A stretch of 64,000 nt of DNA, from NCBI GenBank assembly GCA_963728825.1, contig CAVSLA010000002.1, positions 186,001 through 250,000 of the forward strand. The letters run 5' to 3'. Positions within the stretch are counted from its first letter, which is position 1; every line of letters begins with the position of its first letter. Positions 1-8,254 of this stretch are shown here, piece by piece. Under the pieces are notes generated by a model. It saw only the letters and a list, made by a program, of their open reading frames with translations, ran no database searches and was not told where the DNA came from. The translations under genes and the position numbers were made by a program. The DNA is from CAVREM01 sp963728825. GTDB lineage: Bacteria > Acidobacteriota > Vicinamibacteria > Vicinamibacterales > CAVVIG01.

Positions 1-794
1 CCGACGATCCGCCGCCATTTCCCGACGTCGTCGCCGAGGCCTTTGAGGTGATTGTCGAAGAGCGGGTCCGGGTGTGGAGCATCGGCCTCGGCAACCCGGA
101 GCGGGTGCTGGTCGATCGTTGTCATGAGGCCGGGGTTCTCGTGATGGCGATGGCGACGAACGTCGAAGACGCCCGTGCGCTCGCTAGGTCCGGGGCCGAC
201 ATCATCGTTGCTCAAGGTGGGGAAGCCGGAGGTCATCGATCGGTGTGGAAGCGGCCGGCATCCGGATCCGGGCCTCAGGTGTCGACCATGGCGCTCGTTC
301 CGCAGTTAGTCGATGCCGTGACGCAGCCGGTCGTCGCGGCGGGCGGGATTGCGGACGGACGCGGCGTGGCGGCAGCGCTGGCGCTCGGCGCGCAGGGGGC
401 GCTTCTCGGGACGCGCTTCGTCGCGACGCGTGAGTCCCTGGCTCTGGAGATGTTCAAGACGGCGCTGCTGTCGGCGACGAGCGATGACACGATGGTGACG
501 CGTGCCTACACCGGTCTTCCGGCGCGGGCGCTGCGCAGCCGGTTTGCCGAGGAGTATGAGCAGTCCGGCGCCCCTGTGCTGCCGTCGCTCCTTCAGACGC
601 GCGCGGCCGAGGACATCTATGCTGCCGCAGCGCAGAAACGGGACCCGGAGCACTACCCGATGATGGCCGGCCAGAGTGCCGGGATGATCGCGGACTTGCC
701 GTCGGCCGGCGAGATCGTGCGCTCGATCGTCGCCGAGGCCGACGCGGTCCTGCGCGCGCTTGGCCGTCTCAGCGCGGCAGGAACCGCACGGTAA
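1..794 (+). CDS. Nitronate monooxygenase-like FMN enzyme, 5' end missing
   Basis: The reading frame is open to the left edge of the window, so the true start lies outside; about 264 codons are visible. The fold is the 2-nitropropane dioxygenase / nitronate monooxygenase TIM barrel. The visible signs are the glycine-rich segment GGEAGGH, the stretch GGIADGRG followed by GAQGALLGTRF, which matches the FMN-phosphate-binding part of this family, and the TRESLA segment after it. Members oxidise alkyl nitronates with FMN and oxygen; some are annotated as enoyl reductases, so the substrate is uncertain. The 3' end overlaps the convergent M56 peptidase gene by 26 bp. Confidence 0.85.
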   Translation, partial: DDPPPFPDVVAEAFEVIVEERVRVWSIGLGNPERVLVDRCHEAGVLVMAMATNVEDARALARSGADIIVAQGGEAGGHRSVWKRPASGSGPQVSTMALVPQLVDAVTQPVVAAGGIADGRGVAAALALGAQGALLGTRFVATRESLALEMFKTALLSATSDDTMVTRAYTGLPARALRSRFAEEYEQSGAPVLPSLLQTRAAEDIYAAAAQKRDPEHYPMMAGQSAGMIADLPSAGEIVRSIVAEADAVLRALGRLSAAGTAR

Positions 795-2514
795 TCGAGA
801 TGTTGACCTCGACCGGTCCGCCGTTGAGATAAGTGGGCGTAAACTCCCACTGACGCACCGCTTCGAGCGCCGCCGCAACAAACGCCGGATGCCCCGGCGC
901 GCCAACCTCCCTGAGATCCACCATGTAACCGTCCATGCCGATTCGGCCGGCCAAGGTGACAATGGCGGAAGCGCCCGAGCCCCGGAGGTCGGCCGGGTAC
1001 GATGCCTTGACGTCGAACACCCTGGTCGGCTGCCTGATGCACCCGCCGATCGGTCCGGAACAGGGGCTCGGTACTTTCGGCAGCGGAATCTCGCGCACCG
1101 GCCGGGCGCGTGGCGCGGCCGCATCATTCGTTGTGCTCTCGACGACCGTCACGCTCTCTTCGAGCGATCCCAGCGGCAGCACGATATTGCGCTGCAGAAA
1201 ATCGCCGGGCCGCAGATCGATCGTGCTGCGGACCGTCGCGAAGCCCACCCGGCTCATCGTCAGTGCGTAGACGCCTGCCGGCACGTCGCGCATCGCGAAC
1301 CGTCCGGAGCTGTCCGTCGAGCCGTTGTCGGTTCGCCCGAGGGCCTCATTGGTCACGGTCAACGTCACCGACGGCAGCAGGCCGCCCGCTTGGTCGTAGA
1401 CCGCTCCGGCGAAGCTGCCGGTGCCGTTCTGGGCCGCGACCTCGCGCGTGAGGCCGGGCGACGCGAGCGCGAGCGTTGCGAGGACGAGCGCGGCACTGCT
1501 GGCAGCGCGCGTGAATCGTGTGGTCGGTTGCCGATTGAGATGGCCGTTCAGCATGGCGCGAACCCTTTCCTCCAATGTCGATGGTTGAGCGATCGCCGTC
1601 GCCGCGGACCATCCCGCGGCATCGCGCGCGCCCGCGGCGTCCCGGGCGACCGCGAGCAAATGGGTCGCATAGTCAGGTCCGGCAATGCCGGTCGACAGCA
1701 CCGCGTCATCGCACGCGCGTTCGGCGTCGCGGTGCAGCGCGCGCGCCGCCAGCCACACCAGCGGGTTGAACCAGAACGCCGCTTCCAGCAGTCCGGCGGC
1801 GATCTGGATCGCCCAATCGTTGCGCCTGACGTGGGCGAGCTCGTGCGAGAGCACGACGCGCAGCCGTTCGCCGCTCCAGGCCGCGACGGATTCCGGGAGG
1901 AGCACACGCGGCCGCCAGCAACCCCACGTGACGATCATCGCTGGATCGGAGGACTGCACCAGCACGATCGGCCGGCGAATGCCGAAGCGGTGCGCGAGCT
2001 CCGCGGCGAGCCGTGTCAGCTCCGGATCGTGAATGCGACGCACCCGCCGGCCGAGCAGACGCAGGCGCAGAAGTCGAACGAGCAGCAGCACGACTGCGAC
2101 GCCAACCCCGACGATCCAGATGGCCATGACCGCGCGTCCCATCCGGCCCGATGCCGCTTCGGCCATCTTGATGGCTCTGGCGACCGGCTGCCCGAGCAGC
2201 GCGCGAAGTGATTCGAGCCAGGCGCCCGATCGACGGACGAGGCGCTCGCCCGGGCCGAAGGCGGGTGTGGCCTGGCTCTCGAGCCGTGCCAGCACGCCGT
2301 GCTCCACCACCGCCGTCGTCCACGGTGAGCGGCTCGCGGCCGCCGCCCACGTAGCGGCCATGCCGATGATCGGGGCTGCCAGCGCGCAGCAGATCGCCAC
2401 CGTCAGAATCCAGTGCCGCAGCGCGGCGGACCTTCGCTGGAGCAGTGCCGCGACGGTCAGGGCCGCGCCGAGCACGATCGAGATCTGGATGGTCGTCGTG
2501 AACAGCAGGCTCAT
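769..2514 (-). CDS. M56 (BlaR1-type) membrane peptidase with carboxypeptidase-regulatory and TonB-like C-terminal domains
   Basis: 581 residues. Three hydrophobic segments lie at about 5-25, 34-60 and 130-152. The zinc peptidase site is HELAH at 224-228, with a downstream ERACDD that fits the third ligand (about 265). The C-terminal half is not the penicillin-binding sensor of true BlaR1. Instead, residues about 365-440 look like a carboxypeptidase-regulatory beta-sandwich (GSFAGAVYDQAGG, SGRFAMRDVPAG), and the last 90 residues look like a TonB C-terminal domain (VTLAGRIG, VRQWEFTP). In BlaR1/MecR1 systems the peptidase relieves repression by the cognate BlaI-type repressor; that role here is inferred from the 4-bp ATGA overlap with the repressor gene upstream. 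The signal it senses is unknown. Confidence 0.88.
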   Translation of the reverse strand: MSLLFTTTIQISIVLGAALTVAALLQRRSAALRHWILTVAICCALAAPIIGMAATWAAAASRSPWTTAVVEHGVLARLESQATPAFGPGERLVRRSGAWLESLRALLGQPVARAIKMAEAASGRMGRAVMAIWIVGVGVAVVLLLVRLLRLRLLGRRVRRIHDPELTRLAAELAHRFGIRRPIVLVQSSDPAMIVTWGCWRPRVLLPESVAAWSGERLRVVLSHELAHVRRNDWAIQIAAGLLEAAFWFNPLVWLAARALHRDAERACDDAVLSTGIAGPDYATHLLAVARDAAGARDAAGWSAATAIAQPSTLEERVRAMLNGHLNRQPTTRFTRAASSAALVLATLALASPGLTREVAAQNGTGSFAGAVYDQAGGLLPSVTLTVTNEALGRTDNGSTDSSGRFAMRDVPAGVYALTMSRVGFATVRSTIDLRPGDFLQRNIVLPLGSLEESVTVVESTTNDAAAPRARPVREIPLPKVPSPCSGPIGGCIRQPTRVFDVKASYPADLRGSGASAIVTLAGRIGMDGYMVDLREVGAPGHPAFVAAALEAVRQWEFTPTYLNGGPVEVNISITVRFLPR

Positions 2515-2909
2515 CGCGATCCGTCCTTCTTGCCACTCTTGGCCTCGTCGATCACGCGGGCAATCCGGTTCAGTTCCTCGCTGGAGACGCGCGCGGCGTC
2601 GCCGCCGAGCAGCGCGGCGACCGCCTGCTCGACCGAGCCGTCGAAGAAGGTGTCGACGAGATGCTTGAGCGCCGATTTGCGGGCCGTCTGCCGGTTGATC
2701 ACCGGCGAGTAGACGTAGCGCACGCCGTCGTCGTCGTGACGGACAAATCCCTTTTCTTCGAGGACGCGCAGCTGCGTGCGGACGGTCGAATAGCTCGGAT
2801 CGCCGGTCAGGTCCTCGAGGACCTCGGCCGCCGAGGCGCGGCCCCTGCGGAAGAGCACATCCATGATCTGGCGCTCGCGGCGGGTCAGGGCATGCAGCGG
2901 TCGAGGCAT
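2511..2909 (-). CDS. BlaI/MecI/CopY-type transcriptional repressor
   Basis: 132 residues, the normal size for the family. The N-terminal winged helix begins LTRRERQIMDVL and continues through TVRTQLRVLEEKGF, the recognition-helix region; the C-terminal part (VDTFFDGSVEQAVAALL) is the dimerisation region. It should bind a palindromic operator as a dimer and be inactivated through the M56 peptidase encoded next in the operon, with which it overlaps by 4 bp. An imperfect TTATA-ending palindrome lies 7 bp upstream of its start codon, which supports autoregulation. Similar pairs are abundant in Acidobacteria and are mostly unlinked to beta-lactamases. No penicillinase is adjacent, but several serine hydrolases of that fold lie nearby. 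Confidence 0.93.
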   Translation of the reverse strand: MPRPLHALTRRERQIMDVLFRRGRASAAEVLEDLTGDPSYSTVRTQLRVLEEKGFVRHDDDGVRYVYSPVINRQTARKSALKHLVDTFFDGSVEQAVAALLGGDAARVSSEELNRIARVIDEAKSGKKDGSR

Positions 2910-2916
2910 GTGAGAG

Positions 2917-2936
2917 TTATAACATCAATGCTATAA
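2917..2936 (-). promoter_or_regulatory. Probable BlaI operator overlapping the repressor promoter
   Basis: A 20-bp dyad with arms TTATAACATC and AATGCTATAA; 8 of 10 positions are symmetric. It sits just upstream of the repressor start codon on the minus strand, in an AT-rich island of an otherwise GC-rich region. A TTGACC hexamer that could serve as -35 lies on its far side. Position and symmetry are those expected for BlaI-family autoregulation. Confidence 0.6.
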
Positions 2937-3047
2937 AAATAACAGGGTCAACGCCAGGACCGATGCGATAATCGGACCCCGGCATCGGGCCGTGTCGCAT
3001 TTTTCTTGATCGGCGTGCGTCGCCGACATCCTGGAGGGAGCTTTCAT

Positions 3048-3578
3048 ATGCAACCACGTGCCTTCGCGATCGCGTTTGTTATCCTCAGCACACCGGCATT
3101 GGTCTCCGCTCAGAATCCGATGATGGCAGCCGTGAAGGGGCAGCACGACCAGGTGAAGGGGTACCTGCTGAAGACGGCGGAGATGTTGCCGGAGAGCCTC
3201 TACTCGTTCAGACCCACGCCCGAGGTTCGCACCATCGGCCAGCTCATCGGTCATGTTGCGGATGGGTCGGCCGGCATCTGCGCCTCCGCTTCCGGCGAGA
3301 AGCCGCCAACGCTCAACGCCGAGAAGACGATGACCACGAAGGCGCAGCTGACGAAGGCGCTGGCCGAGGCGCTGGCCTTCTGCGACAAAGCAATCGCCGG
3401 GATGGACGATAAGCGCGCGATGGAGACGACCAAGTTTTTCGTCGGCGGGACGTCGCCGCGCGCCATGATTTTTGCCTTCAACACGTCGCACAACTTCGAG
3501 CACTACGGCAATCTGGTCACCTACATGCGCCTCAACAAGATCGTGCCGCCTTCGTCGGCCGGCGGTGGCGCCGACTGA
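3048..3578 (+). CDS. Exported DinB-like four-helix protein
   Basis: 176 residues. The ATG at 3048 is preceded by GGAGGGA at good spacing and begins a Sec signal peptide that ends near VSAQ. The mature part has DinB/YfiT features: GQHDQVKGYLLKTAEMLPE at the start, TIGQLIGHVADG in the middle and FNTSHNFEHYGNLVTYMR at the end, which places histidines where the family binds metal. DinB-like proteins are often bacillithiol or mycothiol transferases or uncharacterised. An exported version is common in Acidobacteria and its function is unknown. It is transcribed away from the BlaI operon. Confidence 0.8.
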   Translation: MQPRAFAIAFVILSTPALVSAQNPMMAAVKGQHDQVKGYLLKTAEMLPESLYSFRPTPEVRTIGQLIGHVADGSAGICASASGEKPPTLNAEKTMTTKAQLTKALAEALAFCDKAIAGMDDKRAMETTKFFVGGTSPRAMIFAFNTSHNFEHYGNLVTYMRLNKIVPPSSAGGGAD

Positions 3579-3581
3579 CGC

Positions 3582-3989
3582 CTACCAGATCACGCGCACG
3601 GCGCCTGACGCGCGAATCGCTGCATCGCGCGTCAGCAGCGGCAACGCCAGCGTGCGTGCGGCCGCGACGATCAGTGCGTCGAACGGATCGCGCGTGAATC
3701 GCAGGTCGTCGGCAAGATAGATCTGCTCGGGTGTCAGGTCGACCGGGTGATAGGCCGGGTTGCTGAACAGATCGTCGAAGAAGGCTTGAATCGGACGCCG
3801 CAGATTGATCCGGCTGGCGCGCGCCAGCAGACTCACTTCCCAGATCACCGCTATCGGCACGTAGGCGAGCGCCTGCTGGCGCTCGCAGGCGTCGAAGTGT
3901 GCCGCCGCCCGACGTCCCAGCGCCCCGCTCGCCGCCGCGTGGAAGAGCAGGGCGTGAGTGTCGGCAACGGCGGCTGGTAGATCAGCCAC
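3582..3989 (-). CDS. VapC-type PIN-domain toxin
   Basis: 135 residues from a GTG start whose first bases overlap the end of the antitoxin gene by 8 bp; this start removes a long non-homologous extension. PIN-domain acidic residues are visible: AVADTHALLF near the N-terminus, IWEVSLL in the middle and PFDALIVAAA plus LLTRDAAI near the end. VapC proteins are Mg-dependent ribonucleases that cleave tRNA or rRNA and are neutralised by the cognate antitoxin. Assignment rests on these residues, on length and on the overlapping partner. Confidence 0.85.
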   Translation of the reverse strand: MADLPAAVADTHALLFHAAASGALGRRAAAHFDACERQQALAYVPIAVIWEVSLLARASRINLRRPIQAFFDDLFSNPAYHPVDLTPEQIYLADDLRFTRDPFDALIVAAARTLALPLLTRDAAIRASGAVRVIW

Positions 3990-4305
3990 GGCGCCTCGAG
4001 CGCTTGACGCGACGGACCGGCTCGGACGCGGCGCGCGTTTTCGAGACGCGCAGCGGCCGCGCCAGCGACGCCGCGAAGAGGTCGCGCAGCGCGCCGTCCG
4101 CACGCTCGAGCCGTGGGTCGTCGGCGGCGAGATCGATGGAGCCGACCACGCTCCGCACGGCGGCCGGAATTCCGGGCCGGCCGGCGCGCGCCGCCGTAAT
4201 CAAGTCATCGACCGCCGCGCTGAGGTTGCCGTGGCCATAGCCACGACCCTTCAACCAGAGCAGGTTGGCTTCCTCGAGGGTCAGCGACACCGCTTTCTTG
4301 GGCAT
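3982..4305 (-). CDS. Ribbon-helix-helix-like antitoxin partner of the PIN toxin
   Basis: 107 residues. The first 45 residues (KKAVSLTLEEANLLWLKG, then LSAAVDDLITAAR) have the beta-strand plus two-helix pattern of a ribbon-helix-helix DNA-binding domain. The basic tail (VRRVKRSRRRG) probably wraps the toxin. It lies directly upstream of, and overlaps, the PIN toxin gene. The upstream region is AT-rich with two TATAAT-like boxes, as expected for an autoregulated toxin-antitoxin promoter. Confidence 0.78.
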   Translation of the reverse strand: MPKKAVSLTLEEANLLWLKGRGYGHGNLSAAVDDLITAARAGRPGIPAAVRSVVGSIDLAADDPRLERADGALRDLFAASLARPLRVSKTRAASEPVRRVKRSRRRG

Positions 4306-4311
4306 AACAAG

Positions 4312-4335
4312 ATTATATCGTGCTTAAATATTATA
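4312..4335 (-). promoter_or_regulatory. Candidate promoter of the first toxin-antitoxin pair
   Basis: Two TATAAT hexamers read on the minus strand (4312-4317 and 4330-4335) lie 7 and 25 bp upstream of the antitoxin start. The flanking DNA is far more AT-rich than the region. Which box is used cannot be decided by eye. Confidence 0.4.
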
Positions 4336-4511
4336 GAGCAGTCGGCCGGTTCCGAGCAGACCACTCCGCGGCCAGGCAAGGTCCTGCGTGCAGCTCGCCG
4401 TGCGGCGCGCTGCCGGCGGAAACTGCGCTGACATTTGTCATGGGCGATTGGTGACACTCCCTACTGACATCGGACTCGTCCGCCCTGCGAGACTTTCATC
4501 GAGGGAAGACG

Positions 4512-5931
4512 ATGATGCGACTGCATGTAGTGCTCGCCGGGTTCCTGATCGGCAGCCTGTTTCGTCCTGGGCCAGCGCTGGCGCAGGCCTCGAACCCCGA
4601 GGCGGCCCTGCCGAGCGATCTCGAGATTCAGAAGCTGTTGACGACGAGGGTCGACGTCGAGCGACGCAACCTCGGCATCGTCGTGGGCATCGTCACGCCC
4701 GCGGGACGCCGGATCGTGTCGCATGGACGTGCGCGCCTCGACGACCCGCGGGCACTCGACGGCGACACCGTGTTCGAAATCGGATTCCGTCACGAAGCTC
4801 TTCACCTCGGTGCTGCTGGCCGACATGGTCCGCCGCGGCGAGGTGAAGCTGACCGACTCGGTATTCAGCTACCTGCCCCCGCACACGGCACGAGCCCAGG
4901 AGAGCCCGACCATCACGCTTGCGGACCTCGCGACGCACACGTCAGGCCTCCCGCTCTGGCCGTCCGGCATTCCGGCCACCCGCGACGGTGCGCTCTCGAT
5001 GGCTGCCTACACGCAGGCGCAGTTGCTCGAGTATCTGTCCACGTTTCCGGTGGCGGCGGACGTCGGTCAGCGCTGGGTCTATTCGAATGTCGATGCGGGC
5101 GTTTTGGGTCTGGCGCTCGGTGTTCGCGCCAACACCAGCTACGAGGCTCTACTGCAAGCGCGTGTGACCGGGCCGCTGAATCTGGGAAGGACTGCCGTCG
5201 TCCTGCCGTCGCTGGCACGTTCGCAGGCTGCCGTTGGACATGACGCCGACCGGAAAGTCGCGCCGGCCTGGAATGTCCCCGTCCTTGCCGGAGCCGGCTC
5301 CCTCCATTCCAGCGTGAACGACCTGCTCAACTTCCTCGAGGCGCTGGGTCGCGCGGAGGGACCAATGGCCGGAGTACTGCCCGTCATGCTTGCGACCCGT
5401 CGTCCGGGTCCGGGCATTCCGCAGGCGCTCGGTTGGTGGATCATCTCGACCAGTCCTGATGATGAAGGCATCGTGGTGCACGACGGCGGCACGCTCGGGT
5501 TCAGCAGCGCCGTGGCTTACGACCCGAAGGCTCGTATTGGCGTCGTCGTGCTCTCGAACACGGCAAGCGCCGTCGGCGATATCGCGCGACATCTGTTGCG
5601 TCCAGCCATCCCGCTGACCCCGCCTGCCGGGGCTGCTCCCAGCCGAACCGAGATCCGCGTGGATCCATCGATCTTCGACCGACTGATCGGGCGGTACGAG
5701 CCTGCGCCGGGTGGTGCCTTCGACGTGACCCGAGAGGGTGATGCGCTGATGATCCAGCTGCCGGGGATCCCTCGATTGCGCCTGCGCGCAGAAACGGCTC
5801 GGCGCTTCTATGTGGCGGAGGACACACGCATCACCGTGACCTTCGAGCTTGATGCCGGCGGAAATGCCACTGCTTTGACTTTGAGCGCGCCGTCGGGTAC
5901 CACTGCCGCGAAGCGAATCGGGCGGGAATGA
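4512..5931 (+). pseudogene. CubicO/class C beta-lactamase-fold serine hydrolase, split by one-base frameshift at 4785-4786
   Basis: The N-terminal part, with a Sec signal ending PALAQA, reads in one frame to FEIG at 4783; everything after reads in the next frame (LFTSVLLADMVRRG to AKRIGRE). Dropping one T from GGATTCC gives FEIG-SVTK-LFTS, so the extra base falls exactly in the catalytic SxxK motif (Ser about residue 92). The rest looks intact: YSNVDAGVLG is the YxN box, and VHDGGTLGF is in the position of the HxG/KTG box. A short C-terminal lipocalin-like region follows. The reconstructed length of about 472 residues is normal. This is either a sequencing error or a recently broken gene. It stands upstream of the two-component pair on the same strand. 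Confidence 0.85.
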
Positions 5932-5973
5932 CCGCTGCGTGCCTCGGCCTCTCCATCTGGCGGTTGTCACATC

Positions 5974-7066
5974 ATGACTGAACCGCAGAGCCGCTATCCG
6001 CAATGGGCGGCGGCGTCCGGCTTCCTGTACGCGCTGGGCGTGTTCATCGTTCCGCTGGCTCGACGAGCGGACCCACCGCTGTGGGCGCTCACCGCCACGT
6101 CCCTCGTGTTCTTCGGTTATCTGTACCTGGGACTTCTTACGTTGCCGCGAGACCCGCCCACGTCGGGCGCTGGTCGATATCGGGCTGATGGTCATCCTGG
6201 GTGTCGTCTTCGTGCCACTGAATGTGGCCGCTGTGACCTACGTGCTCTACGCGTCTGCGCTCGCGCCTCTCGTGCTGCCACCCCGCCGCGCGTTTGCCCT
6301 CTTCGTCCTCCTGGCGATGTCACTGCTCGTCGAGCTGGCCCTGCTCGATATTCCAGATCGGCTCGTGATTGGCAGCTGGGTGACGTTCCTGATCTTCGCG
6401 ACTGGTGGCGCCAATCTCTTTCTCGGGGAACGCGAGCGTCAGCACGCGGAGTTGCGTCGAGCGCACGAGGAAATCGAAGGATTGGCCACGATCGCTGAAC
6501 GGGAGCGCATCGCGCGCGACCTGCACGACGTGCTGGGCCATACGCTATCGGTGATCGCCCTGAAGTCGGAATTGGCGTCGCAACTCGCCGAGAGGGACAT
6601 CCCGCGCGCCGTTGCGGAAATCCGTGACGTGGAGGTCGTGGCTCGCGAAGCTCTGTCGGAAGTCCGAGCCGCTGTCGAAGGCTACCGCGGCCGGGGGTTC
6701 TCCGGTGAGCTGCAACGAGCGAGGCAGGCACTATCGGCATCGGCTGTATCGATTGACCTGGACGTCGCCCCGATCCATCTCGTCCCGAAGCTCGAGACGG
6801 TGCTCGCGCTCGTTCTGCGAGAAGCGGTGACCAACGTGATACGACACGCCAAGGCATCGGTGTGCCGGATCGGGCTGCACCGCACGGACGACAGCATTGT
6901 CCTGACCGTGACGGACAATGGCATCGGCGGTACGCGTCCGAATGGCAGCGGACTGGCGGGGATGCTCGAACGGGTGCATGCGGCGGGCGGTCGTCTCGAC
7001 ATCGAGAGTGAACACGGTGTCGCCATTCGTGCGACCTTTCCGTGGTCACGAGACCTTGCCTCATGA
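5974..7066 (+). pseudogene. DesK/NarL-class sensor histidine kinase, frameshifted near 6145-6165
   Basis: The N-terminus (ASGFLYALGVFIVPL, SLVFFGYLYLGLL) reads in one frame to about 6150; from PRRALVDIGLM onward the protein continues in the next frame without interruption. The N-terminal region is a run of transmembrane helices. The HisKA_3 box is RIARDLHDVLGH, with the phospho-accepting His in DLHDVLGH, and the HATPase_c box is DNGIGG with GSGLAGMLERV. The reconstructed length is about 363 residues. The stop overlaps the response-regulator start by 4 bp (ATGA), the usual arrangement for a cognate pair. One surplus base explains the break. If the break is real the sensor loses its membrane-anchored first part, although an internal ATG at 6188 could still give a shortened kinase. 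Confidence 0.87.
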
Positions 7067-7665
7067 TTCGCGTGTTGATCGCGGAGGACCAGGCGATGGT
7101 CGCCGGAGCGCTGGCGGCGTTGCTCGGTAACCAGCCAGACATGGACGTGGTCGCGACCGCGCATGACGGGCGTGAAGCGCTGACAGCCGTCCGGGCGCTG
7201 AAACCGGACGTACTGCTCACCGACATCGAGATGCCCGGTCTAAGCGGGCTCGAGCTGGCGGCCGCCGTTCGTTTGGAGCAGGTTCCCCCGAAAGTCGTCA
7301 TCCTCACGACGTTCGCCCGGCAGGGATATCTGCGGCGTGCGTTGGAGGCGGGGGTGGCGGGGTATGTGCTCAAGGACTCGCCGTCCAGCCGCCTGGCCGA
7401 TGCGATTCGGCGAGTCCATGCTGGCGGCCGAGTCGTGGACCGCGAGCTCGCTGGTGACGCCTGGGGCGAAGCCGACCCGCTCTCCGATCGCGAGCGTCAG
7501 GTGCTGCGCCTTGCCAGCGATGGCCGCAGTGGTGCCGATATCGCCGCGGAGCTTCATCTCTCTGAAGGCACCGTCAGGAACTATCTCTCCGAGGCCATCA
7601 GCAAGACCGGTGGCCGCAATCGAGTCGATGCCGCTCGCATTGCGCGAGACAAGGGGTGGCTGTAG
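7063..7665 (+). CDS. NarL/FixJ-family response regulator
   Basis: 200 residues. The receiver domain shows the acidic pair AEDQ, the phospho-acceptor Asp in LLTDIEMPG and the conserved Lys in GYVLKDS. The C-terminal LuxR-type helix-turn-helix runs from LSDRERQVLRLA through GADIAAELHLSEGTVRNYL. The ATG at 7063 overlaps the stop of the histidine kinase; the longer upstream start would read into the kinase tail. The regulon is unknown. The closest candidate target is the serine hydrolase gene directly upstream. Confidence 0.94.
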   Translation: MIRVLIAEDQAMVAGALAALLGNQPDMDVVATAHDGREALTAVRALKPDVLLTDIEMPGLSGLELAAAVRLEQVPPKVVILTTFARQGYLRRALEAGVAGYVLKDSPSSRLADAIRRVHAGGRVVDRELAGDAWGEADPLSDRERQVLRLASDGRSGADIAAELHLSEGTVRNYLSEAISKTGGRNRVDAARIARDKGWL

Positions 7666-7689
7666 GCCGGATGGCTGTCGTGGTTGTGG

Positions 7690-7711
7690 GCCGGGTCCTT
7701 TTGGACCCGGC
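7690..7711. repeat. Hairpin element, 9-bp stem with TTTT loop
   Basis: GCCGGGTCC and GGACCCGGC face each other around TTTT. The hairpin lies 25 bp after the response-regulator stop, with no U-run behind it. The same GGTCC-4 nt-GGACC design recurs at 22700, 51238 and 54043, so it is a dispersed family rather than a simple terminator. Confidence 0.7.
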
Positions 7712-7810
7712 TTGATTGTGTGACGAAGACGGATTTGTGTTCGCTCCATTCACGACACTGCCACGGCTTTTACGTCGCGGCGCTGGCCGGGTTTTTGCCC
7801 GGCGGGCCGC

Positions 7811-8254
7811 ATGCGCTGGTTCCTTCTCCTGATCCTGTCCGTTGCGGTCGCGGCCTGCTCGAAGAGTCCAACAGGTCCTTCTGGTACCAGTGGCACCGCG
7901 GGCCCTCAGGTGGACATCGCCGGCACCTGGACCGGCACCTTCGCCTCGTCGAACAACTTCACCGAACAGATTTCCATGGACTTGCGGCAGTCGTCGAGCA
8001 ACGTCACCGGCACCTGGCGAGGCGACGAAGTGGCCTGGACGGGCAACGTGACTGGCACGGTGAGCGGCAGCACGTTCAGCGGTCAGATGACATTCAACGG
8101 CACCGCGTTCAACGAGACCGTTTGCACGGGGACGGCCAATGTGTCGGGCCCGGCCAGCAGCGGTGCTCTGACCTGGACCAGTGGCACCGGTGTCGTCGGC
8201 GGCTCCTGTCCTGCACCCCTTCCGGTCGGCATCACGCTGACGCTCAGCCGCTAA
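7811..8254 (+). CDS. Small secreted lipoprotein, beta-rich
   Basis: 147 residues. The hydrophobic leader LLLILSVAVAACSKS contains a clear lipobox (VAAC) at residue 16, followed by a short Ser/Thr/Gly linker. The rest is a Thr/Ser/Gly-rich beta-type domain (DIAGTWTGTFASS, NVTGTWRGD, GTVSGSTFSGQMTF) similar in style to lipocalin-like or META-like exported proteins of unknown function. Its stop overlaps the stop of the convergent Rieske oxygenase gene by 4 bp. Confidence 0.75.
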   Translation: MRWFLLLILSVAVAACSKSPTGPSGTSGTAGPQVDIAGTWTGTFASSNNFTEQISMDLRQSSSNVTGTWRGDEVAWTGNVTGTVSGSTFSGQMTFNGTAFNETVCTGTANVSGPASSGALTWTSGTGVVGGSCPAPLPVGITLTLSR

